This document shows, one piece after another, positions 54,477 to 64,000 of a stretch of 64,000 bases of DNA. This stretch comes from Candidatus Gastranaerophilales bacterium (GTDB taxonomy: Bacteria; Cyanobacteriota; Vampirovibrionia; Gastranaerophilales; Gastranaerophilaceae), in assembly GCA_944324945.1 (NCBI GenBank), contig CALUYE010000003.1, forward strand, positions 62,001 through 126,000, in the 5' to 3' direction. Position numbers and translations under genes: made by a program. A model generated the notes under the pieces. It was not told where the DNA came from. It did no database searches and worked only from the letters and a program-made list of their open reading frames with translations. Position 1 is the stretch's first letter. Every line of letters begins with the position of its first letter.

Positions 54477-55454
54477 ATGAAAAATATACTAATTGTTATA
54501 GATGATATAGAATTTCGTTATTTTGAATTTAATAAACTTGTTACAAATTTCTGGTTTATATTTGAATTTTTAAATCGTGATTACAACGTTTCAATCACTT
54601 TAAAATCAAGACTTTTTCAAAAAAACGCAACTCCTTTTGCACTATGCAATAAAACATATATTAAAAATAACGACATTAAAAAAGAAGACGAAACAAAAAC
54701 TGTCTGTTTAAACGATTTTGACATTATATTTTTCAGACCCGACCCGCCTGTTGATATTGATTATATTAATGCAACATATATTCTATCATACGTTGATAAA
54801 TCGGTTTTTGTAATAAATGACCCAAAAGCCTTAAGAGAAAAAAACGAAAAACTCTACATCAATGAATTTCAAGGCTATATCCCGGAAAATACAGTAAGTG
54901 CAAATGAAAAAATAATTAAAGAATTTTTATTCCGACACAAAGAAATAATAATAAAACCTCTTAACCGCTGTTTTGGAAGCGGGGTGTTTTATTTAAACGA
55001 TAAAGATAAAAACATTAACGCAATTCTTCAAAATGCAACAAATAATTTTAAAACTCAGGTCATGGTTCAAGAATATCTCCCCTCAATTGAAAAGGGGGAT
55101 AAAAGGTTAATATATATCTGCGGAAAACTATATGATTATTGTGTTAGAAAAATTGCAACAAATAACGATTTTAAATTTAACGAACACAACAAAGATACCT
55201 TAAAATTTGCACAACTTTCAAAAGAAGATAAAGAACTTGAAAACGTAATAAAAGACAAATTCGAGCATGACGGAATTTATCTTGCGGGGCTTGACGTAAT
55301 TGACGGAAAAATGATAGAAATAAATATAACAAGTCCATGCTTTTTCATAAATGAAATTAATGAAATTTTTAACATTAATTTTGAAAAAATAATAACAGAT
55401 AGAATTGAAAACTATGTAAAATCAATAAAAAAAGAGGATTTAATGTTAATTTAA
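54477..55454 (+). CDS. gshB: Glutathione synthetase
   Basis: A 325-residue ATP-grasp ligase that adds glycine to gamma-glutamylcysteine. It matches the bacterial GshB family: FRPDPPVDIDYINATYIL near residue 82, NDPKALREKNEKLY near 114, KPLNRCFGSGVF in the ATP lid, MVQEYLPSIEKGDKRLIYICG near 200 and LDVIDGKMIEINITSPC near the end. gshA is not adjacent. Glutathione is typical of Cyanobacteria and Proteobacteria, so this fits a cyanobacteria-related diderm. There is no Shine-Dalgarno; the promoter points to a leaderless mRNA. Confidence 0.92.
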   Translation: MKNILIVIDDIEFRYFEFNKLVTNFWFIFEFLNRDYNVSITLKSRLFQKNATPFALCNKTYIKNNDIKKEDETKTVCLNDFDIIFFRPDPPVDIDYINATYILSYVDKSVFVINDPKALREKNEKLYINEFQGYIPENTVSANEKIIKEFLFRHKEIIIKPLNRCFGSGVFYLNDKDKNINAILQNATNNFKTQVMVQEYLPSIEKGDKRLIYICGKLYDYCVRKIATNNDFKFNEHNKDTLKFAQLSKEDKELENVIKDKFEHDGIYLAGLDVIDGKMIEINITSPCFFINEINEIFNINFEKIITDRIENYVKSIKKEDLMLI

Positions 55455-55507
55455 AAAAAGAAAAATAAATAGCAACTTTTAAAATTTACATGTTTTGTAA
55501 AGGTACC

Positions 55508-57529
55508 ATGAAACTAAATACGCAAAATCAATATTTAAATTTATACAATTCGCAAAAAACGCACAAGCTTAGAGACATCAAAAACGCGCAAGGCGACATG
55601 CGAAAACAAAATGCGATAAAATTACAGCAAAATACTATATCAAACAGACCCGCACAAGCGATTAGCTTCGGCGGGCTTTTTGATACAGGTTTTAAACTTG
55701 TAGAGTTTGTTAATGATAACGAAGCTGCATACAATGCAATATATTCTCTTTTAGTTGCAGGCATTTTAAAACCTTATGCCGTTATGCACATGCCCGGATC
55801 CGAAGATAAAGATAAACAAATGGTTGCAACCAAAAACTTCTTGCAGGCATTCATAGGCGCTTTTTTGGGTCTGACAATAGGCGGCGGTGTTGTTAAAAAA
55901 GCAATAGATAATATTAAAAACAATCTTAAATTAATAGTAATTAATGAAGAAACAAAAAAACTCGAAGTGCTGCCGGAAACCTCTCAAAAAGCTCTTGAAG
56001 TAGCTGAAGATATAATAAAAAAAGGAAAGAATTCCTTTGTAAATAAATTCCATATAGCGGTTAAAGAAGCTTCAAGCGCTGATGGGTTCGAAAAAGCAAA
56101 AACTTTTATTAAAACACTAAATAAAGGAATAGACTATAATCCGACCCTTGAAGAAATTTTAGATAAATCAAAAGAAATAACAAAAAACGTTCGCGACGAG
56201 CATTTGAAAATTTTTGCCAAAAATCCCGATTTTGTCGAAATGCTTAAAAATAATATCACTTTGAAAAACAAAAAAACGGCAATTTATGATGCTTATGAAA
56301 GTTTCTGGAAAAATTCAACAGGCAGCTTAACCGCAATAGGTAAGGCAATGATAGCAAGCGCGCTTTTACCGCCTGTTTTAAATGCGATGTTCGGTAAAAG
56401 AAATAAAGAAAAAGAAGAAACTCTAAAGAAAAAGAGCACTACGTTATTATTAAACACAAAACAATTCACTCAAGAAAAAGCAAACTTTAAACCTTTTATA
56501 AAAAATGACACAAATAAAAAAGATATGGCATTTAAGGGAGCCATAGGTAAAATTGGGGCTACCGCAGCAGACATCTTAACAAGCGGCGTTGAAAAAGCTT
56601 CAATATCGCCCGTGGGTGAACTTTGCGCAAGAGCTCTTTCATGGTTTAAAAAACCTTCGCCCAGAATGGCGGATTTGGAATCTTTTATGATAACAGGATA
56701 TTGGATTCAAAATACTGCAAGATCTAAAAAAATTGAACCCTCGCAAAAACCCGGTTTCATTCTGCACACAGGGCTTGTTACTCTTGTTTCAAGCGCATGT
56801 GCTCTTGCAATAGACTGGGCGCTTGACGGATTAAAAGATAGCAGAGAAAAGAAATATAAAGAAAAAATTGAACAAATTGCAAAAATGGCGGAGGATAAAT
56901 TCCCCGAACTTATAAAATCCAACTCTAATCTTTTTGAAAAGGTTAATTCTAAAGATGCCATGGACTCAATACAATTAGCGCAATATGAAATTGCAAAAAG
57001 ATTGAACGAATGCCTTGCAGATAATCAAATAAGAGAAAGTCTGCTTGCGCAGCGCGATATTACAATTGAAAACATTGTTAAAAAATTAAATAATATAGAA
57101 ATTATCAAAAACAACAACCCCGCAACAAAAGAACTTGTCGAACGCGCGGTTGATAACCTTGCTCCTGCAAGAGAATTACAAGATGGCATTAAACAAATAA
57201 TCGAAGACAATGCTAAAAAATTCGGCACACTATTTAACGAAAAAGGGATTATAAAAGAATTGTCTAAAATGTTTTTAAGCAACAATACGACAATCGAACA
57301 AAACCCGAAAATGCTTAGTGATGTTGTTAATAAACTTGCTGCAAACTATGGCAAGAAAATATCTAAATTTAAATCTTTAACAATATTTACTCTTGTTGTA
57401 AGATTTTTGGTTCCCGTTTTAATGGTTCCCGTTTCAGGAAGATTAAAATATAAATTTGTTGATTTTACTTCAAAAATTCCTTTTATAAATAATATGTTCA
57501 ACAATCAAAAAGCAGACGATAAAAAATAA
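55508..57529 (+). CDS. Large lineage-specific membrane protein of unknown function
   Basis: A 673-residue protein. Residues 1-50 are polar, Asn/Gln/Lys-rich, ending in the short motif AISFGG. Hydrophobic segments follow at about 65-85 and 105-125, then long charged helical regions, a second motif DMAFKGAIGK, hydrophobic stretches near 410-435 and a final pair of helices (FTLVVRFLVPVLMVPVSG) near the C-terminus. I do not recognise it. Style and Lys-rich loops resemble the 332-residue membrane protein at 20678. The start at 55508 is chosen because AAAGG lies five bases upstream; an earlier in-frame ATG at 55490 has none. Confidence 0.65.
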   Translation: MKLNTQNQYLNLYNSQKTHKLRDIKNAQGDMRKQNAIKLQQNTISNRPAQAISFGGLFDTGFKLVEFVNDNEAAYNAIYSLLVAGILKPYAVMHMPGSEDKDKQMVATKNFLQAFIGAFLGLTIGGGVVKKAIDNIKNNLKLIVINEETKKLEVLPETSQKALEVAEDIIKKGKNSFVNKFHIAVKEASSADGFEKAKTFIKTLNKGIDYNPTLEEILDKSKEITKNVRDEHLKIFAKNPDFVEMLKNNITLKNKKTAIYDAYESFWKNSTGSLTAIGKAMIASALLPPVLNAMFGKRNKEKEETLKKKSTTLLLNTKQFTQEKANFKPFIKNDTNKKDMAFKGAIGKIGATAADILTSGVEKASISPVGELCARALSWFKKPSPRMADLESFMITGYWIQNTARSKKIEPSQKPGFILHTGLVTLVSSACALAIDWALDGLKDSREKKYKEKIEQIAKMAEDKFPELIKSNSNLFEKVNSKDAMDSIQLAQYEIAKRLNECLADNQIRESLLAQRDITIENIVKKLNNIEIIKNNNPATKELVERAVDNLAPARELQDGIKQIIEDNAKKFGTLFNEKGIIKELSKMFLSNNTTIEQNPKMLSDVVNKLAANYGKKISKFKSLTIFTLVVRFLVPVLMVPVSGRLKYKFVDFTSKIPFINNMFNNQKADDKK

Positions 57530-57552
57530 ACAAAAACTAAGTTTTAATTATT

Positions 57553-57596
57553 AATTCCCAAAAAAAAGCAAAAGAGCTTAATTTTTGGGAATTTTT
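57553..57596. terminator. Terminator between convergent genes
   Basis: AATTCCCAAAAA and TTTTTGGGAATT pair around an 18-base loop, with a T run following on the plus strand. It separates the unknown membrane protein gene from the convergent secA. Confidence 0.75.
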
Positions 57597-57600
57597 ATAT

Positions 57601-60237
57601 TTAAGACTGTTCTTCGTTATAAAGCTGTACGCCGAATTTTGATCTGAATAAATGCTGAATTGTTTCCGATTGAATTTCTGCCATCAGAGCATTGAATAAA
57701 TTATACGCTTCTTTTTTATATTCAATTAAAGGATCTTTTTGACCGTATGCAACAAGCCCTATTGAATCTTTTAACATATCGATATTTCCAAGATGATCAA
57801 TCCATTTTGCATCAACCACCTGAAGCAAAATATCACGCTCAACCTGTCTTAAAATGTTATCAGATCTAAACGGTTCCTGTCTTACAAAATCGTTTTGGTA
57901 GTACTCTTCCATAACTTCATTGAAACTGTTAATTGTATCAATTTCAAACTGTTTGTAATTTTCAAGCGCCATTTCTTTTAATTTTGCATTTATTTCATTT
58001 GTTCTTAAATATTTTATATCCTCAACTTTTAAACTGTCTTTTAATTGGGGGAATATACTCACAAACTCTTTAACAAGCATTATTAAGTCATTTTCGATAT
58101 ATTCCTGAGGAGACATGTCTTTACTTATGTATTGAGCGATTAATCTGTCTGTTTCTTTTTCAATCATGAACTTAATATCCGGTCTTAAATCTTCGCAGGC
58201 AAGAACTTTTCTTCTTTGGTGATAGAATTTTTCACGCTGGATATTCATAACATCATCATATTCAAGAACCGATTTTCTTATATCGAAATGATAAGTTTCA
58301 ACTTTCTTTTGAGCTGATTCAATCTGGCGTGTTATTAAAATGTTTTCAATAGCGGTATCATCATCAACATTTAACATTGTCATTAAATTTGCGATTTTTT
58401 CACCGCCAAAAATCCTCATTAAATCATCTTCCAAAGATAAGAAAAATTTAGTAGACCCCGGGTCTCCCTGACGCGCCGCACGTCCTCTTAATTGATTATC
58501 AATTCTTCGTGATTCGTGGCGTTCCGTTCCGATTACATGCAAACCGCCCAATTCAACAACTTTATCGTGTTCTTTTTGGGTTATTGCTCTTGCGTTTTCA
58601 AGTGCTTGATTTTTTAGATTTTCATAATCGGGATGGTTAATTGTAATTCCTTTTTTATCAAGCTCTTCTTTTGCAAGATATTCGGCATTACCGCCAAGCA
58701 ATATATCCGTACCTCTTCCTGCCATGTTGGTTGCAATTGTAACTGCTCCCAATCTGCCTGCCTGAGCTATGATATATGCTTCTTTTTCATGGTGTTTAGC
58801 GTTTAGGACGTTGTGTTTTATACCCATTTTCTTAAGAAGATTTGATAAATATTCCGATTTTTCAATCGAAATCGTACCCACAAGAGTCGGTCTGCCCAGT
58901 TTTGACATCTGTTCGATTTCTTTAGCTACATATTCGTACTTTTTCGCTCTTGTTTTATAAATTACATCAGGATAATTTATTCTGATATCCTTTTTATTTG
59001 TCGGAATTTGAGTAACAGGAAGATTATATATTTTACCGAATTCCGCTTCTTCAGTCATTGCGGTACCTGTCATGCCTGATAGCTTCGGATACAATCTGAA
59101 AAGATTTTGAAATGTTATTGAAGCTAAAGTTTGCGTTTCATCTTGAATTTTAACTCCTTCTTTCGCTTCAATCGCCTGATGAAGCCCTTCCGACCATCTT
59201 CTTCCTTCCATGATACGTCCCGTAAATTCATCAACAATCATTACCTGATTATCTTTAATTACATAATCCGTATCTTTAATAAAAAGTTCTTTTGCTTTTA
59301 AAGCTTGTAATAAATAATGCGCATACTGCGTTTTAATATCAAACAATTCATCAACTTTTAAAAGTTTTTCCGCTTTTATAACGCCTTGTTCGGTATAGAT
59401 TATATTTTTATTTTTTTCATCAACTTCATAATCCTCATCTTTAATCATCAAAGGAGCAATATTTGCCATTAATTGATAAGTTTGAGCAGATTTTTCAAGA
59501 CGACCCGAGATAATTAAAGGAGTTCTTGCTTCATCGATTAAAATTGAATCAACTTCATCGATAATTGCGTAATTATACGGTCTTTGAACCAGTGAATCAA
59601 GGTCTGTTGCCATGTTATCCCTTAAATAATCAAAACCGAACTCGTTATTTGTACCGTACGTAATATCGCATCTGTAGGCTTCTTTTTTAGATTCATAGTC
59701 GTTATATTTTCCACTTGATAATATAACCCCGACACTCAAACCTAAAAATTCATATATCCTGCCCATCCAGTCCCTATCGCGTTTTGCAAGATAATCATTA
59801 ACCGTTATAACATGCACTCCTTTTCCTGTCAGTGCGTTTAAATAAGCAGGCAAAGTTGCAACAAGGGTTTTACCTTCCCCTGTTCTCATTTCCGCGATAT
59901 GCCCTTCATGAAGAAAAATACCGCCTATTAACTGAACATCAAAATGTCTTAAGTTTAAAACTCTTTTTCCTGCTTCTCTAACCGTTGCAAAGGCTTCGGG
60001 TAAAATTTCATCCAGTGCCTGTTTTTCTAAAATTCTGTCTTGTTTTGGATCATTTGACGTCGGACGTTTGGATAAAATTTCTTTAAATTCTTTTGTTTTT
60101 GCCTTCAACTCTTCATCACTTAACCTCGAAAATTCCTCCTCAAGCGCATTTATCCTATCAACAACAGGCATGATTTTATTAATTTTTCTAACATTGGGAT
60201 CTTTAAAAATTTTCAAAAGTATATCAATTAAGCTCAT
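57601..60237 (-). CDS. secA: Preprotein translocase ATPase SecA
   Basis: An 878-residue SecA motor that drives secretory proteins through SecYEG. Walker [10 protein letters not shown] is near residue 99, the DEAD-type box [19 protein letters not shown] near 207, the second ATPase half has NMAGRGTDI and [21 protein letters not shown], followed by the scaffold and wing domains. The usual C-terminal zinc/SecB-binding tail is absent; the protein ends soon after the scaffold ([15 protein letters not shown]). GAGGAG lies 12 bases before the ATG. It is a single-gene unit. Confidence 0.96.
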   Translation of the reverse strand: MSLIDILLKIFKDPNVRKINKIMPVVDRINALEEEFSRLSDEELKAKTKEFKEILSKRPTSNDPKQDRILEKQALDEILPEAFATVREAGKRVLNLRHFDVQLIGGIFLHEGHIAEMRTGEGKTLVATLPAYLNALTGKGVHVITVNDYLAKRDRDWMGRIYEFLGLSVGVILSSGKYNDYESKKEAYRCDITYGTNNEFGFDYLRDNMATDLDSLVQRPYNYAIIDEVDSILIDEARTPLIISGRLEKSAQTYQLMANIAPLMIKDEDYEVDEKNKNIIYTEQGVIKAEKLLKVDELFDIKTQYAHYLLQALKAKELFIKDTDYVIKDNQVMIVDEFTGRIMEGRRWSEGLHQAIEAKEGVKIQDETQTLASITFQNLFRLYPKLSGMTGTAMTEEAEFGKIYNLPVTQIPTNKKDIRINYPDVIYKTRAKKYEYVAKEIEQMSKLGRPTLVGTISIEKSEYLSNLLKKMGIKHNVLNAKHHEKEAYIIAQAGRLGAVTIATNMAGRGTDILLGGNAEYLAKEELDKKGITINHPDYENLKNQALENARAITQKEHDKVVELGGLHVIGTERHESRRIDNQLRGRAARQGDPGSTKFFLSLEDDLMRIFGGEKIANLMTMLNVDDDTAIENILITRQIESAQKKVETYHFDIRKSVLEYDDVMNIQREKFYHQRRKVLACEDLRPDIKFMIEKETDRLIAQYISKDMSPQEYIENDLIMLVKEFVSIFPQLKDSLKVEDIKYLRTNEINAKLKEMALENYKQFEIDTINSFNEVMEEYYQNDFVRQEPFRSDNILRQVERDILLQVVDAKWIDHLGNIDMLKDSIGLVAYGQKDPLIEYKKEAYNLFNALMAEIQSETIQHLFRSKFGVQLYNEEQS

Positions 60238-60394
60238 TTATATATATTTCTCCTCAAGTCTTATTAAAATTTATCTTATCATGAAAACATTTTTTATACA
60301 TTAGAAATATTCAATTCTAAAGTTACAACAAGCAACAAAACAAAAAACCACCATACAAAACATTTGATGTTTAGTAACTTGGATATTTTTATAG

Positions 60395-60400
60395 TATAAT
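60395..60400 (+). promoter_or_regulatory. Candidate -10 element of ileS
   Basis: TATAAT lies 40 bases before the ATG. A weak TTAGTA is present 18 bases upstream of it. The short leader leaves no room for a T-box riboswitch. Confidence 0.45.
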
Positions 60401-60440
60401 TTTTTTGATTAATGGAAATAAGAAATAAACGAGGATAAAA

Positions 60441-63248
60441 ATGGAGCAGAAACAATTTAAAGATACGCTTAATCTTCCGTCCACCACGCTTGCAATGAGA
60501 GCAAATGCGGCTGTTCGGGAGGTTGAGATACAAAAATACTGGGATGAAAATAATATCTATAAAGAAATGCTTGAAAAAAATAAAGGGCAAAAAAGCTTTA
60601 TTTTACACGACGGCCCGCCTTATTTGAGTTCCGATAAAATTCACATCGGTACTGCCATGAATAAAATTTTAAAAGATATTGTTTTAAAATATAAAACCCA
60701 GCTTGGTTTTTATACTCCTTATATCCCGGGGTATGATGCGCACGGACTTCCGATTGAAAATGCCGTTGTAAAAAACATAAAAGGCGGAAGAAGCGCACTT
60801 ACACCTCTTGAATTAAGACAAAAATGCAGAGAGTTTGCGGCAAAAAACCTTAAAGGACAGGAAACAAACTTCAGACGTCTTGGTGTTTTGGGTGATTGGG
60901 AACATCCTTATGTTACAATTGCTCCCGACTTTGAAGCCCGCCAGATTGAATTATTCTGGGATATGTATAAAAAAGGATATATCCAAAAAGGTCTAAAACC
61001 CGTTTACTGGTGTGCTGATTGCGAAACGGCGCTTGCAGAAGCGGAAGTCGAATACAGCGATATTGAATCCGAATCAATTTATGTAAAATTTGAAATGCTT
61101 GAAGAAGAAAAACTATACAAAAAAGCAAATATAAATTCTTCAAACAAACTATATTCAATAATCTGGACAACAACTCCCTGGACAATTCCATCCAACCTTG
61201 CAATCTGCTTAAATTCAAGATTTAATTATTCAATTTTTGAATATAAAGGAATAAATTATTTTGTTGCAAGCGATTTATTGGAAAAATTCACAAAAGACGT
61301 TGAATGGGAAGATGTTAAAGTATTGGGTGAGCTTAGAGGGGATGAATTTGAAAACTTCAAAGCAAAACATCCTTTATATAACAAAGAATCACTTTTAATT
61401 TTAGGAGACCACGTAACGCTTGATGCAGGTACGGGTGCTGTTCACACTGCCCCGGGACATGGTTTAGAGGATTGGGAAGCAGGACAAAAATACGGACTTG
61501 AAACATTCTCTCCTTTTGATTCAAAAGGCTGCTGGACATCAGAAGTTCCCGATTTAGAAGGTGTTCCGTATTACAAAGGAAATGCAATCGTAATTGAGCG
61601 TTTAAAAGAAAAAGGTGTCCTGATTAATTCTCAAACGATTATGCACTCATATCCCCACTGCTGGAGATGCAAACACCCGGTTATGTACCGCTCGACTCCG
61701 CAATGGTTTGTTAAAGTTTCGATGTTTAAAGATAACGCTTTAGAAAACATTAAAAAGGTTAACTGGTTTCCTTCATCGGGCGAAAAAAGAATTTCAAACA
61801 TGGTTGAAAACCGCTCTGAATGGTGCATCTCCCGTCAAAGAGCATGGGGTGTTCCGATTCCCGTATTATACTGTAAAAAATGTGGAAAACCGATTATTAA
61901 TGAAGATACAATTAAACTAATCACCGATAAATTCAAAAAAGAATCCTCAGACGCCTGGGTTAAATATGAAGCAAGCGAATTTATACCCGAAGGTTTTAAA
62001 TGCGAATGCGGATGCAGCGAATTTATTAAAGAAAATGACATTATGGATGTCTGGTTTGACTCGGGTTCAAGCTGGAGCGCTGTTGTTGAAGCAAGAAAAG
62101 ACGAATTTCAAACAGACGGAAGCGAAGTAATCCCTGTTGATATGTATCTTGAAGGATCAGATCAACACAGGGGCTGGTTTCAATCATCTCTTTTAATTGC
62201 ATCTGCAACAAAAAATACAGCTCCATACAAAAACGTTTTAACCCATGGGTTTGTACTTGACGGCGAAGGGCGCAAAATGTCCAAGTCATTAGGTAATGTT
62301 GTTGCTCCGCAGGAAATAATAAAAGTCTACGGATGCGACGTTTTAAGATTATGGGCTGCAAGTGTTGATTACAGAAACGATGTTAAAATCGGAGATAATT
62401 TAATTAAACAGCTTGTTGAAGTATTCAAAAAAACAAGAAACACAATAAGATTTCTTCTTGGTAATTTGTATGACTTTAACCCTGAAGTTGATTATGTTGA
62501 ATATGATAAATTGGAACTGATTGATAAATTTGCACTTTCTAAACTTGCAAAATTAATAAAAAATGTAAACAGCGCATTTGAAAGCTATGAATTTTATAAA
62601 TATTTCCAACATCTTCAAAACTTTGCAAGCGCGGATTTAAGTTCATTCTATCTTGATATAGTTAAAGATAGACTCTACACCAAAGGCAAAAAATCATTAT
62701 CAAGAAGAGCATGCCAGAGCGTATTATATGAAACGCTATTAACGCTTGTAAGAATTCTTGTTCCCGTTATGCCTCATCAAGCGGAAGATGTTTGGATGAA
62801 CATGCCGGGATGTTTAAAAGATGCAAAAAGCGCTCTTTTAACTTCATGGGTAACAGCCAAAGACGAATGGATTAATGACGAACTTGATGAAGAATTTGAA
62901 AGCCTTCTAAAAACAAGAGAAATCGTTGCACGTGCAATTGAGCCGCTTCGCTCAAACGAACCTAAAACAATAGGTTCATCCCTTGAAGCCGATATTGTTA
63001 TTTTAAGCGATAATCAAGAAAAATCATCTCTTTTAGAAAAACATAAAGACCTGCTTAGCGATTTATATATAGTATCTCATGTTTACCTTGAAGATATAAA
63101 AGATGATATTTTAAACGAATATTCGCAGGATGAATACACCGTTAAAGTTCTAAAAGCAAAAGGCGAAAAATGCGCCCGCTGCTGGAAATATCGCAAATTA
63201 AACGCTGACGGCATCTGCAGCGATTGCGATGATGCGATTAAACAATAA
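60441..63248 (+). CDS. ileS: Isoleucyl-tRNA synthetase
   Basis: A 935-residue class I synthetase. The catalytic domain has GPPYLSSDKIHIGTAMNKIL at residues 58-77, where the usual HIGH reads HIGT (His68-Thr71). The editing domain has TTPWTIPSNLA and GTGAVHTAPGHG; DVWFDSGSSW and a normal KMSKSLGN follow, with a C-terminal zinc site (CARCWKY, CSDCDDA). All other motifs are intact and it is the only ileS in the window, so it is probably functional despite the HIGH change. GAGGA precedes the ATG by eight bases. Confidence 0.94.
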   Translation: MEQKQFKDTLNLPSTTLAMRANAAVREVEIQKYWDENNIYKEMLEKNKGQKSFILHDGPPYLSSDKIHIGTAMNKILKDIVLKYKTQLGFYTPYIPGYDAHGLPIENAVVKNIKGGRSALTPLELRQKCREFAAKNLKGQETNFRRLGVLGDWEHPYVTIAPDFEARQIELFWDMYKKGYIQKGLKPVYWCADCETALAEAEVEYSDIESESIYVKFEMLEEEKLYKKANINSSNKLYSIIWTTTPWTIPSNLAICLNSRFNYSIFEYKGINYFVASDLLEKFTKDVEWEDVKVLGELRGDEFENFKAKHPLYNKESLLILGDHVTLDAGTGAVHTAPGHGLEDWEAGQKYGLETFSPFDSKGCWTSEVPDLEGVPYYKGNAIVIERLKEKGVLINSQTIMHSYPHCWRCKHPVMYRSTPQWFVKVSMFKDNALENIKKVNWFPSSGEKRISNMVENRSEWCISRQRAWGVPIPVLYCKKCGKPIINEDTIKLITDKFKKESSDAWVKYEASEFIPEGFKCECGCSEFIKENDIMDVWFDSGSSWSAVVEARKDEFQTDGSEVIPVDMYLEGSDQHRGWFQSSLLIASATKNTAPYKNVLTHGFVLDGEGRKMSKSLGNVVAPQEIIKVYGCDVLRLWAASVDYRNDVKIGDNLIKQLVEVFKKTRNTIRFLLGNLYDFNPEVDYVEYDKLELIDKFALSKLAKLIKNVNSAFESYEFYKYFQHLQNFASADLSSFYLDIVKDRLYTKGKKSLSRRACQSVLYETLLTLVRILVPVMPHQAEDVWMNMPGCLKDAKSALLTSWVTAKDEWINDELDEEFESLLKTREIVARAIEPLRSNEPKTIGSSLEADIVILSDNQEKSSLLEKHKDLLSDLYIVSHVYLEDIKDDILNEYSQDEYTVKVLKAKGEKCARCWKYRKLNADGICSDCDDAIKQ

Positions 63249-63279
63249 CAAATTCGTAAGGAATATAAATATAATACTT

Positions 63280-63320
63280 AATAACCATTTAACTATTTTT
63301 TGTTAAATGGTTATTTTTTT
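63280..63320 (+). terminator. Intrinsic terminator of ileS
   Basis: AATAACCATTTAAC (63280-63293) pairs perfectly with GTTAAATGGTTATT (63302-63315), followed by a T run. The stem is AT-rich but long. Confidence 0.8.
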
Positions 63321-63414
63321 AATGCATTTTATCGGTGCAATTTACAGGCAATATTTTTAAAAATACGATTTTAACCCAAAAAAGAATATCTGTTTTTAAC
63401 AAAAATTAACAGGT

Positions 63415-63443
63415 TTGAGAAAGTGGATTAAATTAAGTAAAAT
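63415..63443 (+). promoter_or_regulatory. Promoter six bases upstream of an ATG (leaderless arrangement)
   Basis: TTGAGA (63415-63420), a 17-base spacer and TAAAAT (63438-63443), each matching consensus at five of six positions, are followed by six bases and the ATG at 63450. Transcription should begin at the start codon. Confidence 0.7.
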
Positions 63444-63449
63444 TTAAAT

Positions 63450-64000
63450 ATGACGGATAATAAATATTTTAAAATCATACTTTCCCTGATATTGGTTTTG
63501 TTTTTGGTTTTTGGTTTAGTTATCTACAGGCTGAATTCTCAAAAATCAGCATCTAAATTGTTTTTACAGGGAATGAAATTATATGGCGAAGAAAAATATC
63601 AGGATGCTTATTATAATTTTTCACAAATAAAAAAAATTTCTTCTTATTACAATCTCTCACTTTTAAAGCAATTTCAGTGTGCCGATAAATTAAAAGATGA
63701 AAAAACAGCTCTTTTAAAACTGGACTCTTTATCCAAAACAACAAAAGACGATTTAATAAGACCTTATGTTTTATATAGCGAGCTTGTGTATAATTTTAAT
63801 TCAGGCAAATATTCAAAAAATAAACTTATATCAAAATTTCAATATATTCAAAAAGAATACCCTGATTCCGATTTTGCAAAAGCAAGCAGCTATTATATTG
63901 CCAAACTTGAAAAAGACAAAAATCCGACATTTGCAAAAGAAAATTTTATAGAATATCTTAAATATGCTCCCTTAGGAAAACACTCTTTAAGCGCGTGCGA
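63450..64000 (+). CDS. Envelope protein with N-terminal membrane anchor, lytic transglycosylase- or TPR-like (partial)
   Basis: An open frame of 183 codons that runs off the window. After MTDNKYFK there is one hydrophobic helix (IILSLILVLFLVFGLVIY), then paired helices of the TPR/Slt superhelix kind (ASKLFLQGMKLYGEEKYQDAYYNF, ENFIEYLKYAPLGKHSLSA). The pattern resembles the N-terminal superhelix of soluble lytic transglycosylases or a YbgF/BamD-like TPR protein, so it probably faces the periplasm as an anchored protein. The catalytic part, if any, lies beyond the window. There is no ribosome site; see the promoter directly upstream. Confidence 0.6.
   Translation, partial: MTDNKYFKIILSLILVLFLVFGLVIYRLNSQKSASKLFLQGMKLYGEEKYQDAYYNFSQIKKISSYYNLSLLKQFQCADKLKDEKTALLKLDSLSKTTKDDLIRPYVLYSELVYNFNSGKYSKNKLISKFQYIQKEYPDSDFAKASSYYIAKLEKDKNPTFAKENFIEYLKYAPLGKHSLSAC

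Noticed and set aside
60401-60440. T-box riboswitch before ileS
   Set aside because: The leader between the candidate -10 and the start is only about 40 bases, far too short for a T-box.

Overview
The window is an AT-rich, densely coded bacterial chromosome segment with about 50 protein genes, one tRNA and no insertion sequence, prophage or CRISPR array that I can see. The cell is a Gram-negative-type (diderm) bacterium: there is a secretin, a two-partner-secretion outer-membrane transporter with its exoprotein partner, a FliO-like protein and a glutathione synthetase. A clear LdpA-like protein (otherwise a cyanobacterial light/redox input protein), together with a BFN-domain protein, a large HEAT-repeat protein and many lineage-specific Tyr/Asn-rich or membrane proteins, points to the non-photosynthetic sister group of Cyanobacteria (Vampirovibrionia/Melainabacteria, probably Gastranaerophilales). 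That assignment is inference; no rRNA gene is present to confirm it.

Layout. 1-9.9 kb: sbcDC nuclease genes, a flavodiiron oxygen/NO reductase, an acyl-CoA synthetase-like enzyme on the opposite strand, a BFN nuclease-domain protein, a DUF1858 mini-protein, tRNA-Leu(UAA) and a HEAT-repeat protein. 9.9-20.1 kb: a DUF2229 (activase-associated) protein, an M16 peptidase, the LdpA-like Fe-S protein, a GH13-like barrel protein, a large ferritin-like protein, gdhA and nadA. 20.2-23.6 kb: a DtxR/MntR-type metalloregulator under a strongly palindromic operator, a membrane protein overlapping it, an unknown gene and obg. 23.7-30.5 kb: a four-gene type IV pilus/type II secretion operon (PilP-like, secretin, assembly ATPase, platform protein). 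30.7-36.4 kb: a divergent two-partner-secretion pair. 36.5-41.7 kb: gmk-coaBC-nif3-aroC-aroK-aroB, mostly overlapping genes. 41.6-46.2 kb: a TPR protein whose 3' end overlaps aroB, then a small-protein/disordered-wHTH/spmA/spmB operon. 46.2-54.4 kb: a tightly packed ten-gene minus-strand operon (Cys-rich mini-protein, TPR, membrane protein, FliO-like, NeuB-like, KdsC-type HAD, TPR, lysC, tilS, hpt). 54.5-64 kb: gshB, a large lineage-specific membrane protein, secA, ileS and the start of an envelope TPR-like protein.

The genes combine core housekeeping (aromatic and lysine-family amino acids, NAD, CoA, tRNA modification and charging, Sec export) with cell-surface export systems and redox/metal handling (flavodiiron protein, ferritin-like protein, LdpA-like protein, glutathione, metalloregulator). 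The points most worth a second look are the LdpA homologue outside a photosynthetic setting, the 19-bp-armed operator of the metalloregulator, a set of genes whose -10 hexamer sits exactly 6 nt before the ATG (apparent leaderless transcripts), an isoleucyl-tRNA synthetase with HIGT in place of HIGH, and an 86-nt tail-to-tail coding overlap between aroB and a TPR gene.
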